Shown in pieces: positions 15,366 to 31,100 of a stretch of DNA of 64,000 nt. Source of the DNA: Lineus longissimus. Lineage: Eukaryota; Nemertea; Pilidiophora; Heteronemertea; Lineidae. How positions within the stretch are numbered: position 1 is the first letter of the stretch; each line of letters opens with the position of its first letter. Under the pieces are notes generated by a model. It did no database searches and had not been told where the DNA came from. It saw nothing but the letters and a program-made list of their open reading frames with translations. The stretch is taken from NCBI RefSeq assembly GCF_910592395.1, contig NC_088325.1:7843501-7907500 (forward strand), written 5' to 3'. The position numbers and the translations under genes are program-made.

Positions 15366-18300
15366 AACTGAGACCGCAATTTCGAGATTCTGCGATGATA
15401 AGTTGTCATTCGACTAGCGATATTACGCGACTGGCGATGACGGTCGGTCGGCGATGGCGCTTGTCGCGATTGATCACGTTCATTTTGGTTATACAGAGTC
15501 AAGATGACCGATTGGAGAAACTGAGACCGCAATTTCGTGATTCTGCGTTGATAAGTTGTCATTCGACTAGCGATATTACACGACTGGCGATGACGGTCGG
15601 TCGGCGATGGCGCTCATCGCGACCGATCACGCTCATTTTGGTTATACAGAGTCGAGATGAGCGATTGGACAAACTGAGACCGCAATCTGAGATTCTGCGA
15701 TGATAAGTTGTCATACGATAGCTATACTACACTACAAGTGATGAAAGTTGGTTAGCGATGGCGCTCGTCGCGACCGATCACACTCATTTTCCTAATACAG
15801 AGTCGAGATGACCGATCGGACAAATTGAGACCACAATTTCGATATTATTTGATGATAAGTTGTCATTCAATAGCGATAATACACTACTGGCGATGAAAGT
15901 CGGTTGGCGATGGTGCTCGTCGCGACTGATCACGCTCATTTTGGTTATACAGAGTCGAGATGACCGATGGACAAACTGAGACCGCATTTTAGAGATTCTG
16001 TGATGATAAGTTGTCACTCGACTAGAGATATTACACGACTGGCGATTATGGTCGGTCGGCGATGGCGCTCGTCGCGACCGATCGCGCTCATTTTGGTTAT
16101 ACAGAGTCGAGATGTCCAATTGGACAAACTGAGACCGCAATTTCGAGATTCTGCGATGATAAGTTATCGTTCGATAGCGATATTACACTCTGGCGATGAA
16201 AGTCAGTCAGCGATGGCGTTAGTCAGGACCGATTACGCTCATTTTGGTTATACAGAGTCGAGATGACCGATTCTGCGATGATAAGTTGTCATTCAATAGC
16301 AATATTACACTACTGGCGATGAAAGTCGGTCGTCGATGGCGCTCGTTGCGACCGATCACGCTCATTTTGGTTATACACAGTCGAGATGACCGATGGACAA
16401 ACAGAGACCGCAATTGTGAGATTCTGCTATGATAAGTTGTCATTCGACTAGCGATATTACACGACTGGCTATGACGGTCGGTCGGCGATGGCGCTCGTCG
16501 CGACCAATCACGCTCATTTTGGTTATACAGAGTCCAGATGAGCGATTGGACAAACTGAGACCGCAATTTCAAGATTCTGCGATGATAAGTTGTCATTCAG
16601 CTAACGATATGAGACTACTGGCGATGACGGTCGGTCGGCGATGGCACTCGTCGCGACCAATCACGTTCAATTTGGTTATACAGAGTCGAGATGACCAATT
16701 GGAAAAACTGAGACTGCAATTTCCAGATTCTGCGATGATAAGTTATCGTTCGATAGCGATATTACACTCTGGCGATGAAAGTCGGTCGGCGATGGCGTTA
16801 GTCAGGACCGATTACGCTCATTTTGGTTATACAGAGTCGAGATGACCGATTCTGCGATGATAAGTTGTCATTCAATAGCAATATTACACTACTGGCGATG
16901 AAAGTCGGTCGTCGATGGCGCTCGTCGCGACCGATCACGCTCATTTTGGTTATACACAGTCGAGATGACCGATGGACAAACAGAGACCGCAATTGTGAGA
17001 TTCTGCTATGATAAGTTGTCATTCGACTAGCGGTATTACACGACTGGCAATGACGGTCGGTCGGCGATGGCGCTCGTCGCGACCAATCACGTTCATTTTG
17101 GTTATACAGAGTCGAGATGACCGATTGGACAAACTGAGACCGCAATTTCGAGATTCTGCGATGATAGTTGTCATTTGATAGCAATATTACACTACTAGCA
17201 TGAAAGTCGGTCGGCGATGGCGCTCGTCGCGACCGATCACGCTCATTTTGGTTATACACAGTCAAGATGACCGATGGACAAACTGAGACCACAATTACGA
17301 GATTCTGCGATGATAAGTTGTCACTCGTCTAGAGATATTACACGACTGGCAATGACGGTCGGTCGGCGATGGCGCTCGTCGCGACCAATCACGCTCATTT
17401 TGGTTATACAGAGTCGAGATGAGCGATTGGACAAACTGAGACCGCAATTTCAAGATTCTGCGATGATAAGTTGTCATTCAGCTAACGATATGAGACTACT
17501 GGCGATGACGGTCAGTCGGCGATGGCACTCGTCGCGACCGATCACGTTCAATTTGGTTATACAGAGTCGAGATGACCAATTGGACAAACTGAGACTGCAA
17601 TTTCCAGATTCTGCGATGATTAGTTGTCATTGGACTAGTGATATTACGCGACTGGCGATGACGGTCGGTCTTTGATGGCGCTCGTCGCGACCGATCACGC
17701 TCATTTTGGTTATACAGAGTCGAGATGAGCGATTGGATTAACTGAGACCGCAATTTCGAGATTCTGCGATGATAAGTTGTCATTCGACTAGCGATATTAC
17801 GCGACTGGCGATGACGGTCGGTCGGCGATGGCGCTTGTCGCGATTGATCACGTTCATTTTGGTTATACAGAGTCAAGATGAGTGATTGGAGAAACTGAGA
17901 CCGCAATTTCGTGATTCTGCGTTAAGTTGTCATTCGACTAGCGATATTACACGACTGGCGATGACGGTCGGTCGGCGATGGCGCTCATCGCGACCGATCA
18001 TGCTCATTTTGGTTATACAGAGTCGAGATGACTGATTGGACAAACTGAGACCGCAATCTGAGATTCTGCGATGATAAGTTGTCATACGATAGCGATACTA
18101 CACTACAAGTGATGAAAGTTGGTTAGCGATGGCGCTCGTCGCGACCTATCACACTCATTTTGGTTATACAGAGTCGAGATGACCGATGGACAAACTGAGA
18201 CCGCATTTTAGAGATTCTGTGATGATAAGTTGTCACTCGACTAGAGATATTACACGACTGGCGATTATGGTCGGTCGGCGATGGCGCTCGTCGCGACCGA

Positions 18301-21300
18301 TCGCGCTCATTTTGGTTATACAGAGTCGAGATGTCCAATTGGACAAACTGAGACCGCAATTTCGAGATTCTGCGATGATAAGTTATCGTTCGATAGCGAT
18401 ATTACACTCTGGCGATGAAAGTCGGTCGGCGATGGCGTTAGTCAGGACCGATTACGCTCATTTTGGTTATACAGAGTCGAGATGACCGATTCTGCGATGA
18501 TAAGTTGTCATTCAATAGCAATATTACACTACTGGCGATGAAAGTCGGTCGTCGATGGCGCTCGTCGCGACCGATCACGCTCATTTTGGTTATACACAGT
18601 CGAGATGACCGATGGACAAACAGAGACCGCAATTGTGAGATTCTGCTATGATAAGTTGTCATTCGACTAGCGATATTACACGACTGGCGATGACGGTCGG
18701 TCGGCGATGGCGCTCATCGCGACCGATCACGCTCATTTTGGTTATACAGAGTCGAGAAGAGCGATTGGACAAACTGAGACCGCAATCTGAGATTCTGCGA
18801 TGATAAGTTGTCATTCGATAGCGATATTACACTACTGGCGATGAAAGTCAGTCGGCGATAGCGTTCGTCGCGACTGATCACGCTCACTTTGGTTATGCAG
18901 ATTCGAGATGACCAATTGGACAAACTGAGACCGCATTTTCGAGATTCTGCAATGGTAAGTTGTCATTCGATAGCGATATTACACTACTGGCGATGAAAGT
19001 CAGTCGGCGATGGCGTTCGTCGCTTCGATTCGAGATGACCGATTGGACAAACTGAGACCGCATTTTCGAGATTCTGTGATGATAAGTTGTCACTCGACTA
19101 CAGATATTACACGACTGGCGATGACGGTCGGTCGGCGATGGCACTCGTCGCGACCGATCACGTTCATTTTGGTTATACAGAGTCGAGATGAGCGATTAGA
19201 CGAACTGAGACCGCAATTTTGAGATTCTGCAATGAGAAGTTGTCATTCAACTAACGATAGAAGACTACTGGCGATGTCGGTCGGTCGGCGATGGCGCTCG
19301 TCGCGACCGATCACGCTCATTTTGGTTATACAGAGTCGAGATGCCCGATTGGACAAACTGAGACTGCAATTACGTGATACTGCGATGAGAAGTTGTCTTT
19401 CGATAGCAATATTACACTACTGGCGAAGGAAGTCGGTCGGCGATGGCGCTCATCGCGACCGATCACGCTCATTCTGGTTATACAGAGTCAAGATGACTGA
19501 TGGACAAACTGAGACTACATTTTCGAGAATCTGTGATGATAAGGTGTCACTTGGCTAGAGATATTACATGACTGGCGATGACGGTTGGTCGGCGATGGCC
19601 CTTGTCGCGACCGATCGCGCTCATTTTGGTTATACAGAGTCGAGATGACCGATGGACAAGCTGAGACCACATTTTCGAGATTCTGTGATGATAAGTTGTC
19701 ACTCTACTAACAATATAAGACTACTGGCGATGATTGTCAGTCGGCAATGGCGCTTGTCGTGATCGATCAAGCTAATTTTGGTTTTTCAGAGTCGAGATGC
19801 CCAAATGGACAAACTGAGACCACAATTTCGAGATTCTGCAATGATAAGTTATCGTTCGATAGCCATATTACACTCTGGCGATGAAAGTCGGTCGGCGATG
19901 GCTTTAGTCAGGACCGATTACGCTCATTTTGGTTATACAGAGTCGAGATGACCGATTCTGCGATGATAAGTTGTCATTCAATAGCAATATTACACTACTG
20001 GCGATGAAAGTCGGTCGTCGATGGCGCTCGTCGCGACCGATCACGCTCATTTTGGTTATACACAGTCGAGATGACCGATGGACAAACTGAGACCGCAATT
20101 GTGAGATTCTGCTATGATAAGTTGTCATTCGATAGCGATATTACACTACTAGCATGAAAGTCGGTCGGCGATGGCGCTCGTCGCGACTGATCACGCTCAT
20201 TTTGGTTATACAGAGTCAAGATGACCGATGGACAAACTGAGACCGCATTTTCGAGATTCTCTGATGATAAGTTGTCACTCGACTAGAGATATTACACGAC
20301 TGGCGATGACAGTCGGTCAGCGATGGCGCTCGTCGCGACCGATCACGTTCATTTTGGTTATACAGAGTCAAGATGACCGATTGGACAAACTGAGACCGGA
20401 ATTTCAAGATTCTGCGATGATAAGTTGTCATTCAACTAACGATATGAGACTACTGGCGATGACGGTCGGTCGGCGATGGCACTCGTCGCGACCGATCATG
20501 TTCATTTTGGTTATACAGAGTCGAGATGACCAATTGGACAAACTGAGACTGCAATTTCCAGATTCTGCGATGATTAGTTGTCATTGGACTAGTGATATTA
20601 CGCGACTGGCGATGACGGTTGGTCTTTGATGGCGCTCGTCGCGACCGATCACGCTCATTTTGGTTATACAGAGTCGAGATGAGCGATTGAATTAACTGAG
20701 ACCGCAATTTCGAGATTCTGCGATGATAAGTTGTCACTCGACTAGCGATATTACACGACTGGCGATTATGGTCGGTCGGCGATGGCGCTCGTCGTGACCG
20801 ATCGCGCTCATTTTCGTTATAAAGAGTCGAGATGCTCAATTGGACAAACTGAGACCGCAATTTCAAGATTCTGCGATGATAAGTTGTCATTCGACTAGTG
20901 ATATTACGCGACTGGCGATGAAAATCGGTCGGTCTTCGATGGCGCTCGTCGCGACCGATCACGCTCATTTTGGTTTTACAGAGTCGAGATGAGCGATTGG
21001 ATTAACTGAGACCGCAATTTCGAGATTCTGCGATGATAAGTTGTCATTCGACTAGCGATATTACGCGACTGGCGATGACGGTCGGTCGGCGATGGCGCTT
21101 GTCGCGATTGATCACGTTCATTTTGGTTATACAGAGTCAAGATGACCGATTGGAGAAACTGAGACCGCAATTTCGTGATTCTGCGTTGATAAGTTGTCAT
21201 TCGACTAGCGATATTACACGACTGGCGATGACGGTCGGTCGGCGATGGCGCTCATCGCGACCGATCACGCTCATTTTGGTTATACAGAGTCGAGATGAGC

Positions 21301-22496
21301 GATTGGACAAACTGAGACCGCAATCTGAGATTCTGCGATGATAAGTTGTCATACGATAGCTATACTACACTACAAGTGATGAAAGTTGGTTAGCGATGGC
21401 GCTCGTCGCGACCGATCACACTCATTTTCCTAATACAGAGTCGAGATGACCGATCGGACAAATTGAGACCACAATTTCGATATTATTTGATGATAAGTTG
21501 TCATTCAATAGCGATAATACACTACTGGCGATGAAAGTCGGTTGGCGATGGTGCTCGTCGCGACTGATCACGCTCATTTTTGTTATACAGAGTCGAGATG
21601 ACCGATGGACAAACTGAGACCGCATTTTAGAGATTCTGTGATGATAAGTTTTCACTCGACTAGAGATATTACACGACTGGCGATTATGGTCGGTCGGCGA
21701 TGGCGCTCGTCGCGACCGATCGCGCTCATTTTGGTTATACAGAGTCGAGATGTCCAATTGGACAAACTGAGACCGCAATTTCGAGATTCTGCGATGATAA
21801 GTTATCGTTCGATAGCGATATTACACTCTGGCGATGAAAGTCAGTCAGCGATGGCGTTAGTCAGGACCGATTACGCTCATTTTGGTTATACAGAGTCGAG
21901 ATGACCGATTCTGCGATGATAAGTTGTCATTCAATAGCAATATTACACTACTGGCGATGAAAGTCGGTCGTCGATGGCGCTCGTTGCGACCGATCACGCT
22001 CATTTTGGTTATACACAGTCGAGATGACCGATGGACAAACAGAGACCGCAATTGTGAGATTCTGCTATGATAAGTTGTCATTCGACTAGCGATATTACAC
22101 GACTGGCAATGACGGTCGGTCGGCGATGGCGCTCGTCGCGACCAATCACGCTCATTTTGGTTATACAGAGTCGAGATGACCAATTGGACAAACTGAGACT
22201 GCAATTTCCAGATTCTGCGATGATTAGTTGTCATTGGACTAGTGATATTAAGCGACTGGCGATGACGGTTGGTCTTTGATGGCGCTCGTCGCGACCGATC
22301 ACGCTCATTTTGGTTATACAGAGTCGAGATGACCAATTGGACAAACTGAGACTGCAATTTCCAGATTCTGCGATGATTAGTTGTCATTGGACTAGTGATA
22401 TTAAGCGACTGGCGATGACGGTTGGTCTTTGATGGCGCTCGTCGCGACCGATCACGCTCATTTTGGTTATACAGAGTCGAGATGAGCGATTGAATT
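15366..22496 (+). repeat. Higher-order repeat block, 7,131 bp, copy B
   Basis: Second tandem copy of the block at 8,235-15,365. Similarity continues a further 340 bp or so, to about 22,840, where the downstream monomers switch to a different variant. The very high identity over more than 7 kb means either a recent unequal exchange or an assembly duplication; the sequence alone cannot separate these. Confidence 0.9.
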
Positions 22497-25199
22497 AACT
22501 GAGACCGCAATTTCGAGATTCTGCGATGATAAGTTGTCATTCGACTAGCGATATTACGCGACTGGCGATGACGGTCGGTCGGCGATGGCGCTTGTCGCGA
22601 TTGATCACGTTCATTTTGGTTATACAGAGTCAAGATGACCGTTTGGAGAAACTGAGACCGCAATTTCGTGATTCTGCGTTGATAAGTTGTCATTCGACTA
22701 GCGATATTACACGACTGGCGATGACGGTCGGTCGGCGATGGCGCTCATCGCGACCGATCATGCTCATTTTGGTTATACAGAGTCGAGATGAGCGATTGGA
22801 CAAACTGAGACCGCAATCTGAGATTCTGCGATGATAAGTTGTCATTCGATAGCGATATTACACTACTGGCGATGAAAGTCAGTTGGCGATGGCGTTCGTC
22901 GCGACCGATCACGCTCACTTTGGTTATGCAGATTCGAGATGACCGATTGGACAAACTGAGACCGCATTTTCGAGATTCTGTGATGATAAGTTGTCACTCG
23001 ACTACAGATATTACACGACTGGCGATGACGGTCGGTCGGCGATGGCGCTCGTCGCGACCGATCGCGCTCATTTTGGTTATACAGAGTCGAGATGTCCAAT
23101 TGGACAAACTGAGACCGCAATTTCGAGATTCTGCGATGATAAGTTATCGTTCGATAGCGATATTACACTCTGGCGATGAAAGTCGGTCGGCGATGGCGTT
23201 AGTCAGGACCGATTACGCTCATTTTGGTTATACAGAGTCGAGATGACCGATTCTGCGATGATAAGTTGTCATTCAATAGCAATATTACACTACTGGCGAT
23301 GAAAGTCGGTCGTCGATGGCGCTCGTCGCGATTGATCACGTTCATTTTGGTTATACAGAGTCAAGATGACCGATTGGAGAAACTGAGACCGCAATTTCGT
23401 GATTCTGCGTTGATAAGTTGTCATTCGACTAGCGATATTACACGACTGGCGATGACGGTCGGTCGGCGATGGCGCTCATCGCGACCGATCACGCTCATTT
23501 TGGTTATACAGAGTCGAGATGAGCGATTGGACAAACTGAGACCGCAATCTGAGATTCTGCGATGATAAGTTGTCATACGATAGCTATACTACACTACAAG
23601 TGATGAAAGTTGGTTAGCGATGGCGCTCGTCGCGACCGATCACACTCATTTTCCTAATACAGAGTCGAGATGACCGATCGGACAAATTGAGACCACAATT
23701 TCGATATTATTTGATGATAAGTTGTCATTCAATAGCGATAATACACTACTGGCGATGAAAGTCGGTTGGCGATGGTGCTCGTCGCGACTGATCACGCTCA
23801 TTTTGGTTATACAGAGTCGAGATGACCGATGGACAAACTGAGACCGCATTTTAGAGATTCTGTGATGATAAGTTGTCAATCGACTAGAGATATTACACGA
23901 CTGGCGATGATGGTCGGTCGGCGATGGCGCTCGTTGCGACCGATCACGTTCATTTTGGTTATACAGAGTCGAGATGACCGATTGGACAAACTGAGACCGC
24001 AATTTCGAGATTCTGCGATGATAGTTGTCATTTGATAGCAATATTACACTACTAGCATGAAAGTCGGTCGGCGATGGCGCTCGTCGCGACCGATCACGCT
24101 CATTTTGGTTATACACAGTCAAGATGACCGATGGACAAACTGAGACCACAATTACGAGATTCTGCGATGATAAGTTGTCACTCATCTAGAGATATTACAC
24201 GACTGGCAATGACGGTCGGTCGGCGATGGCGCTCGTCGCGACCAATCACGCTCATTTTGGTTATACAGAGTCGAGATGAGCGATTGGACAAACTGAGACC
24301 GCAATTTCAAGATTCTGCGATGATAAGTTGTCATTCAGCTAACGATATGAGACTACTGGCGATGACGGTCGGTCGGCGATGGCACTCGTCGCGACCGATC
24401 ACGTTCAATTTGGTTATACAGAGTCGAGATGACCAATTGGACAAACTGAGACTGCAATTTCCAGATTCTGCGATGATTAGTTGTCATTCGACTAGTGATA
24501 TTACGCGACTGGCGATGACGGTCGGTCTTTGATGGCGCTCGTCGCGACCGATCACGCTCATTTTGGTTATACAGAGTCGAGATGAGCGATTGGATTAACT
24601 GAGACCGCAATTTCGAGATTCTGCGATGATAAGTTGTCATTCGACTAGCGATATTACGCGACTGGCGATGACGGTCGGTCGGCGATGGCGCTTGTCGCGA
24701 TTGATCACGTTCATTTTGGTTATACAGAGTCAAGATGACCGATTGGAGAAACTGAGACCGCAATTTCGTGATTCTGCGTTAAGTTGTCATTCGACTAGCG
24801 ATATTACACGACTGGCGATGACGGTCGGTCGGCGATGGCGCTCATCGCGACCGATCATGCTCATTTTGGTTATACAGAGTCGAGATGACTGATTGGACAA
24901 ACTGAGACCGCAATCTGAGATTCTGCGATGATAAGTTGTCATACGATAGCGATACTACACTACAAGTGATGAAAGTTGGTTAGCGATGGCGCTCATCGCG
25001 ACTGATCACACTCATTTTGGTTATACAGAGTCGAGATGACCGATGGACAAACTGAGACCGCATTTTAGAGATTCTGTGATGATAAGTTGTCACTCGACTA
25101 GAGATATTACACGACTGGCGATTATGGTCGGTCGGCGATGGCGCTCGTCGCGACCGATCGCGCTCATTTTGGTTATACAGAGTCGAGATGTCCAATTGG

Positions 25200-28100
25200 A
25201 CAAACTGAGACCGCAATTTCGAGATTCTGCGATGATAAGTTATCGTTCGATAGCGATATTACACTCTGGCGATGAAAGTCGGTCGGCGATGGCGTTAGTC
25301 AGGACCGATTACGCTCATTTTGGTTATACAGAGTCGAGATGACCGATTCTGCGATGATAAGTTGTCATTCAATAGCAATATTACACTACTGGCGATGAAA
25401 GTCGGTCGTCGATGGCGCTCGTCGCGACCGATCACGCTCATTTTGGTTATACACAGTCGAGATGACCGATGGACAAACAGAGACCGCAATTGTGAGATTC
25501 TGCTATGATAAGTTGTCATTCGACTAGCGATATTACACGACTGGCGATGACGTTCGGTCGGCGATGGCGCTCATCGCGACCGATCACGCTCATTTTGGTT
25601 ATACAGAGTCGAGAAGAGCGATTGGACAAACTGAGACCGCAATCTGAGATTCTGCGATGATAAGTTGTCATTCGATAGCGATATTACACTACTGGCGATG
25701 AAAGTCAGTCGGCGATAGCGTTCATCGCGACTGATCACGCTCACTTTGGTTATGCAGATTCGAGATGACCAATTGGACAAACTGAGACCGCATTTTCGAG
25801 ATTCTGCAATGGTAAGTTGTCACTCAACTAGCGATATTACACGACTGGCGATTATGGTCGGTCGGCGATGGCGCTCGTCGTGACCGATCGCGCTCATTTT
25901 GGTTATAGAGAGTCGAGATGCCCAATTGGACAAACTGAGACCGCAATTTCAAGATTCTGCGATGATAAGTTGTCATTCAACTAACGATATGAGACTACTG
26001 GCGATGACGGTCGGTCGGCGATGGCACTCGTCGCGACCGATCATGTTCATTTTGGTTATACAGAGTCGAGATGACCAATTGGACAAACTGAGACTGCAAT
26101 TTCCAGATTCTGCGATGATTAGTTGTCATTCGACTAGTGATATTACGCGACTGGCGATGAAAATCGGTCGGTCTTTGATGGCGCTCGTCGCGACCGATCA
26201 CGCTCATTTTGGTTTTACAGAGTCGAGATGAGCGATTGGATTAACTGAGACCGCAATTTCGAGATTCTGCGATGATAAGTTGTCATTCGACTAGCGATAT
26301 TACGCGACTGGCGATGACGGTCGGTCGGCGATGGCGCTTGTCGCGATTGATCACGTTCATTTTGGTTATACAGAGTCAAGATGACCGATTGGAGAAACTG
26401 AGACCGCAATTTCGTGATTCTGCGTTGATAAGTTGTCATTCGACTAGCGATATTACACGACTGGCGATGACGGTCGGTCGGCGATGGCGCTCATCGCGAC
26501 CGATCACGCTCATTTTGGTTATACAGAGTCGAGATGAGCGATTGGACAAACTGAGACCGCAATCTGAGATTCTGCGATGATAAGTTGTCATACGATAGCT
26601 ATACTAGCTATACAAGTGATGAAAGTTGGTTAGCGATGGCACTCGTCGCGACCGATCACACTCATTTTCCTAATACAGAGTCGAGATGACCGATCGGACA
26701 AATTGAGACCACAATTTCGATATTATTTGATGATAAGTTGTCATTCAATAGCGATAATACACTACTGGCGATGAAAGTCGGTTGGCGATGGTGCTCGTCG
26801 CGACTGATCACGCTCATTTTGGTTATACAGAGTCGAGATGACCGATGGACAAACTGAGACCGCATTTTAGAGATTCTGAGATGATAAGTTGTCACTCGAC
26901 TAGAGATATTACACGACTGGCGATGATGGTCGGTTGGCGATGGCGCTCGTTGCGACCGATCACGTTCATTTTGGTTATACAGAGTCGAGATGACCGATTG
27001 GACAAACTGAGACCGCAATTTCGAGATTCTGCGATGATAGTTGTCATTTGATAGCAATATTACACTACTAGCATGAAAGTCGGTCGGCGATGGCGCTCGT
27101 CGCGACCGATCACGCTCATTTTGGTTATACACAGTCAAGATGACCGATGGACAAACTGAGACCACAATTACGAGATTCTGCGATGATAAGTTGTCACTCG
27201 TCTAGAGATATTACACGACTGGCAATGACGGTCGGTCGGCGATGGCGCTCGTCGCGACCAATCACGCTCATTTTGGTTATACAGAGTCGAGATGAGCGAT
27301 TGGACAAACTGAGACCGCAATTTCAAGATTCTGCGATGATAAGTTGTCATTCAGCTAACGATATGAGACTACTGGCGATGACGGTCGGTCGGCGATGGCA
27401 CTCGTCGCGACCGATCACGTTCAATTTGGTTATACAGAGTCGAGATGACCAATTGGACAAACTGAGACTGCAATTTCCAGATTCTGCGATGATTAGTTGT
27501 CATTGGACTAGTGATATTACGCGACTGGCGATGACGGTCGGTCTTTGATGGCGCTCGTCGCGACCGATCACGCTCATTTTGGTTATACAGAGTCGAGATG
27601 AGCGATTGGATTAACTGAGACCGCAATTTCGAGATTCTGCGATGATAAGTTGTCATTCGACTAGCGATATTACGCGACTGGCGATGACGGTCGGTCGGCG
27701 ATGGCGCTTGTCGCGATTGATCACGTTCATTTTGGTTATACAGAGTCAAGATGACCGATTGGAGAAACTGAGACCACAATTTCGTGATTCTGCGTTGATA
27801 AGTTGTCATTCGACTAGCGATATTACACGACTGGCGATGACGGTCGGTCGGCGATGGCGCTCATCGCGACCGATCATGCTCATTTTGGTTATACAGAGTC
27901 GAGATGAGCGATTGGACAAACTGAGACCGCAATCTGAGATTCTGCGATGATAAGTTGTCATTCGATAGCGATATTACACTACTGGCGATGAAAGTCAGTC
28001 GGCGATGGCGTTCGTCGCTTCGATTCGAGATGACCGATTGGACAAACTGAGACCGCATTTTCGAGATTCTGTGATGATAAGTTGTCACTCGACTACAGAT

Positions 28101-31100
28101 ATTACACGACTGGCGATGACGGTCGGTCGGCGATGGCACTCGTCGCGACCGATCACGTTCATTTTGGTTATACAGAGTCGAGATGAGCGATTAGACGAAC
28201 TGAGACCGCAATTTTGAGATTCTGCAATGAGAAGTTGTCATTCAACTAACGATAGAAGACTACTGGCGATGTCGGTCGGTCGGCGATGGCGCTCGTCGCG
28301 ACCGATCACGCTCATTTTGGTTATACAGAGTCGAGATGCCCGATTGGACAAACTGAGACTGCAATTACGTGATACTGCGATGAGAAGTTGTCTTTCGATA
28401 GCAATATTACACTACTGGCGAAGGAAGTCGGTCGGCGATGGCGCTCATCGCGACCGATCACGCTCATTCTGGTTACACAGAGTCAAGATGACTGATGGAC
28501 AAACTGAGACTACATTTTCGAGAATCTGTGATGATAAGGTGTCACTTGGCTAGAGATATTACATGACTGGCGATGACGGTTGGTCGGCGATGGCCCTTGT
28601 CGCGACCGATCGCGCTCATTTTGGTTATACAGAGTCGAGACGACCGATGGACAAGCTGAGACCACATTTTCGAGATTCTGTGATGATAAGTTGTCACTCT
28701 GCTAACAATATAAGACTACTGGCGATGATTGTCAGTCGGCAATGGCGCTTGTCGTGATCGATCAAGCTAATTTTGGTTTTTCAGAGTCGAGATGCCCAAA
28801 TGGACAAACTGAGACCACAATTTCGAGATTCTGCAATGATAAGTTATCGTTCGATAGCCATATTACACTCTGGCGATGAAAGTCGGTCGGCGATGGCGTT
28901 AGTCAGGACCGATTACGCTCATTTTGGTTATACAGAGTCGAGATGACCGATTCTGCGATGATAAGTTGTCATTCAATAGCAATATTACACTACTGGCGAT
29001 GAAAGTCGGTCGTCGATGGCGCTCGTCGCGACCGATCACGCTCATTTTGGTTATACACAGTCGAGATGACCGATGGACAAACTGAGACCGCAATTGTGAG
29101 ATTCTGCTATGATAAGTTGTCATTCGATAGCGATATTACACTACTAGCATGAAAGTCGGTCGGCGATGGCGCTCGTCGCGACTGATCACGCTCATTTTGG
29201 TTATACAGAGTCAAGATGACCGATGGACAAACTGAGACCGCATTTTCGAGATTCTCTGATGATAAGTTGTCACTCGACTAGAGATATTACACGACTGGCG
29301 ATGACAGTCGGTCAGCGATGGCGCTCGTCGCGACCGATCACGTTCATTTTGGTTATACAGAGTCAAGATGACCGATTGGACAAACTGAGACCGGAATTTC
29401 AAGATTCTGCGATGATAAGTTGTCATTCAACTAACGATATGAGACTACTGGCGATGACGGTCGGTCGGCGATGGCACTCGTCGCGACCGATCATGTTCAT
29501 TTTGGTTATACAGAGTCGAGATGACCAATTGGACAAACTGAGACTGCAATTTCCAGATTCTGCGATGATTAGTTGTCATTGGACTAGTGATATTACGCGA
29601 CTGGCGATGACGGTCGGTCTTTGACGGCGCTCGTCGCGACCGATCACGCTCATTTTGGTTATACAGAGTCGAGATGAGCGATTGGATTAACTGAGACCGC
29701 AATTTCGAGATTCTGCGATGATAAGTTGTCATTCGACTAGCGATATTACGCGACTGGCGATGACGGTCGGTCGGCGATGGCCCTTGTCGCGATTGATCAC
29801 GTTCATTTTGGTTATACAGAGTCAAGATGACCGATTGGAGAAACTGAGACCGCAATTTCGTGATTCTGCGTTGATAAGTTGTCATTCGACTAGCGATATT
29901 ACACGACTGGCGATGACGGTCGGTCGGCGATGGCGCTCATCGCGACCGATCATGCTCATTTTGGTTATACAGAGTCGAGATGAGCGATTGGACAAACTGA
30001 GACCGCAATCTGAGATTCTGCGATGATAAGTTGTCATTCGATAGCGATATTACACTACTGGCGATGAAAGTCAGTTGGCGATGGCGTACGTCGCGACCGA
30101 TCACGCTCACTTTGGTTATGCAGATTCGAGATGACCGATTGGACAAACTGAGACCGCATTTTCGAGATTCTGTGATGATAAGTTGTCACTCGACTACAGA
30201 TATTACACGACTGGCGATGACGGTCGGTCGGCGATGGCACTCGTCGCGACCGATCACGTTCATTTTGGTTATACAGAGTCGAGATGAGCGATGGACAAGC
30301 TGAGACCACATTTTCGAGATTCTGTGATGATAAGTTGTCACTCTACTAACAATATAAGACTACTGGCGATGATTGTCAGTCGGCAATGGCGCTTGTCGTG
30401 ATCGATCAAGCTAATTTTGGTTTTTCAGAGTCGAGATGCCCAAATGGACAAACTGAGACCACAATTTCGAGATTCTGCAATGATAAGTTATCGTTCGATA
30501 GCCATATTACACTCTGGCGATGAAAGTCGGTCGGCGATGGCGTTAGTCAGGACCGATTACGCTCATTTTGGTTATACAGAGTCGAGATGACCGATTCTGC
30601 GATGATAAGTTGTCATTCAATAGCAATATTACACTACTGGCGATGAAAGTCGGTCGTCGATGGCGCTCGTCGCGACCGATCACGCTCATTTTGGTTATAC
30701 ACAGTCGAGATGACCGATGGACAAACTGAGACCGCAATTGTGAGATTCTGCTATGATAAGTTGTCATTCGATAGCGATATTACACTACTAGCATGAAAGT
30801 CGGTCGGCGATGGCGCTCGTCGCGACTGATCACGCTCATTTTGGTTATACAGAGTCAAGATGACCGATGGACAAACTGAGACCGCATTTTCGAGATTCTC
30901 TGATGATAAGTTGTCACTCGACTAGAGATATTACACGACTGGCGATGACAGTCGGTCAGCGATGGCGCTCGTCGCGACCGATCACGTTCATTTTGGTTAT
31001 ACAGAGTCGAGATGAGCGATTGGACAAACTGAGACCGCAATTTCAAGATTCTGCGATGATAAGTTGTCATTCAACTAACGATATGAGACTACTGGCGATG

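Noticed and set aside
14726-15562. A 278-codon minus-strand open frame, and more than a hundred shorter frames throughout 1-46,590
   Set aside because: They are produced by monomers of 151-153 bp: where a monomer is 153 bp the frame carries into the next one. The same peptides appear in both strands and several frames, with no start context, domain or codon signal.
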